Assembly: GCF_900111765.1 (NCBI RefSeq)
Contig: NZ_FOIB01000012.1
Span: 186,001 to 250,000 of the forward strand
Direction of reading: 5' to 3'
Source of the DNA: Myxococcus fulvus
GTDB lineage: Bacteria; Myxococcota; Myxococcia; Myxococcales; Myxococcaceae
Length of the DNA: 64,000 nt
Positions 62,913 through 64,000 of this stretch are shown here, piece after piece. A program made the translations under genes and the position numbers. Position 1 is the first letter of the stretch. Each line of letters starts with the position of its first letter. Under the pieces are notes generated by a model that saw only the letters and a program-made list of their open reading frames with translations, was not told the origin of the DNA and made no database searches.

Positions 62913-63323
62913 GTGGCAATCGTGACCCATGTGGTGATGCAGCCGACCGTGCTCCTGGTGGAGGACGACCCGGACCTCCGGGGCGTGATGGCGGAGGCGC
63001 TCCAGGCCGAAGGCTATGACGTGAACATGGCCATCAACGCCCGCGAGGCCGTGCGGGTGCTGGCGGCCACGGAGGTGCCGTGTCTGGTGTTGGTGGACCT
63101 GGAGGCGCCGTGTGTCCAGGGGCCATCGCTCCTGGAGACGTTGAGGCAGGACGCGCGCTTCACGGGCTCGCGGGTGGTGGGGATGCGCGCGGAGTCCGGC
63201 CCGTGTCCCCAGGGGGCGGTGGCGCTGTTGCGCAAGCCGGTGCGGCTCAAGGACCTGATGGCCGTGGTCCAGGCGCACTGCCCGGACCCGCGGCCGGAGA
63301 CCGCTCAGCGCGTCAGTAGGTGA
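62913..63323 (+). CDS. Stand-alone response regulator receiver domain
   Basis: This 136-residue protein is a single CheY-type receiver: TVLLVEDDPDLRG (acidic pocket), VLVDLEAP (phosphoacceptor Asp) and LLRKPVRLKDLM (conserved Lys). The usual Thr/Ser switch residue position reads GMRAE, so it is missing. No output domain is present. I chose GTG 62913 because AAGGAGG is 7 nt upstream; ATG 62937 lies 31 nt away. It overlaps the convergent gene by 11 nt. Confidence 0.82.
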   Translation: MAIVTHVVMQPTVLLVEDDPDLRGVMAEALQAEGYDVNMAINAREAVRVLAATEVPCLVLVDLEAPCVQGPSLLETLRQDARFTGSRVVGMRAESGPCPQGAVALLRKPVRLKDLMAVVQAHCPDPRPETAQRVSR

Positions 63324-64000
63324 GGCCCAGGCCGAAGAAGGGGCCGTGGAAGCCGTCGCGGTGCACCACGCCGTCCACCTGGCCCGCGTCGTCGAGCACC
63401 ATCCCCCGGTAGCCGCCGCGCAGCACGAGCGCGCCCAGGTGCAGCGCCAGCGCGGCGCTCGCGTCCACCTGCCGGTAGGGGAAGGGCGTCATCTGGGCGC
63501 GGGCCTCGAAGTCCAGCGGGCCGGCGAGGCACGCCTCCAGGGACAGGCCCAGGCTGGGGCCCACGAAGGTGATGTCCGGCGCGTTGGCGGTGCTCACGCC
63601 CGCCTCCAGGCGCAGCCGCGCGCGCTCCAGGGAGACGAGCGCCCACGTCAGGTGCGCCTCCACCAGGGTGATGCCGTCCGTCTCGTCGGAGCCGTCGTCG
63701 GCGGCCACGGCGATGCCGGTGACGCGCGCGTCGAAGCCGAAGCGCCGGCCCTCCAGGCCGATGAAGAAGTCCCCCGCGCCGCCGCTGTTGACGGGGCCGC
63801 CCTGCAGGCCCAGGCGGAAGGAGAGGGGCGCGGCGTGGCGCTCCTGGCGCAGCTCCCCGCGCTGCCGGGGCTCGTCCACGACGGTCAGCCGGTGGTTGCC
63901 GCTCGAGAGCACGAAGGCGAGGAAGCCCAGGCCCTCCACCACGTCACCCGCGCCCGAGGAGACGTGGCGGCGGTTGTTGCTCCGGCGGCGACGGGGCCGG
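63313..64000 (-). CDS. Outer-membrane-like protein, paralogue B (partial at window edge)
   Basis: The visible part (about 229 residues) runs off the right end of the window with no stop upstream, so the N-terminus is missing. It has an Arg-rich segment near the edge and a beta-rich domain similar to the gene at 61682-62617: FIGLEGRRFGFDARVTGIAVAADDGSDETDGITL and the closing GFHGPFFGLGLTY. It is likely a barrel-type or exported protein. The two flank the receiver gene. Confidence 0.75.
   Translation of the reverse strand, partial: RPRRRRSNNRRHVSSGAGDVVEGLGFLAFVLSSGNHRLTVVDEPRQRGELRQERHAAPLSFRLGLQGGPVNSGGAGDFFIGLEGRRFGFDARVTGIAVAADDGSDETDGITLVEAHLTWALVSLERARLRLEAGVSTANAPDITFVGPSLGLSLEACLAGPLDFEARAQMTPFPYRQVDASAALALHLGALVLRGGYRGMVLDDAGQVDGVVHRDGFHGPFFGLGLTY

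Overview
The window is high-GC DNA with dense, mostly short-spaced genes and very long spurious antisense reading frames. It almost certainly comes from a myxobacterium of the Myxococcaceae type. The evidence is a MYXO-CTERM-like tail with a PDAG linker, a TIGR02996-type LRR protein, many lipoproteins, ADOP-type permeases, and a lipoprotein/partner pair resembling the myxobacterial DUF6310/DUF5953 families. No tRNA, rRNA, CRISPR array, insertion sequence or prophage was seen. The region looks chromosomal.

Layout. 1-6.9 kb: a divergent DUF2917/MocR-type regulator pair with a perfect 13-bp palindromic operator; a WYL regulator with a downstream hypothetical; a VOC and a YdeI-like protein; an orphan ADOP ABC permease. 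7-16.9 kb: a hypothetical, glycyl-tRNA synthetase, a membrane metallophosphoesterase coupled to a repeat-bearing cupin, a thioesterase, a methyltransferase, a HEAT-like protein, an Mpo1-like protein, YebC and a GspC-like PDZ protein. 17-29 kb is the most accessory-looking part: an LRR protein, a 1488-residue GH3 enzyme with three discoidin-like modules, and a 1125-residue protein with a peptidoglycan-binding domain and a C39-like protease domain. A divergent three-gene cassette follows: a small acidic protein, a lipoprotein with a possible PD-(D/E)XK-like C-terminus, and a putative immunity partner. It resembles a SitA/SitI-style toxin system. 29-43.6 kb: MsrA, an M20 dipeptidase, a PAS histidine kinase, an ornithine cyclodeaminase-like protein with an MFS transporter, small proteins, an NmrA-like reductase, a degenerate SprT-like protein, a PhoX-like Tat protein and a beta-propeller lipoprotein.

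43.7-49.5 kb is one minus-strand run. Four overlapping genes (6-Asp-box MYXO-CTERM protein, lipoprotein, YncE-like propeller lipoprotein, dihaem cytochrome c lipoprotein) are followed by a YtpQ-like protein and endonuclease V. 49.7-52.2 kb holds two cyclic-nucleotide-binding-fold proteins with mostly degenerate pockets. 52.3-56.4 kb encodes a surface lipase lipoprotein with a FadL-family porin, a plausible lipid scavenging unit. 56.6-61.6 kb has a small secreted protein, an OmpA-family protein, a patatin, a CBS protein and a MobA-like nucleotidyltransferase. 61.7-64 kb has two paralogous outer-membrane-like proteins flanking a stand-alone receiver domain; the second runs off the window edge.

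All functional calls are from reading sequence motifs by eye. No database search was run. Start codons were chosen from Shine-Dalgarno position and family start where possible.
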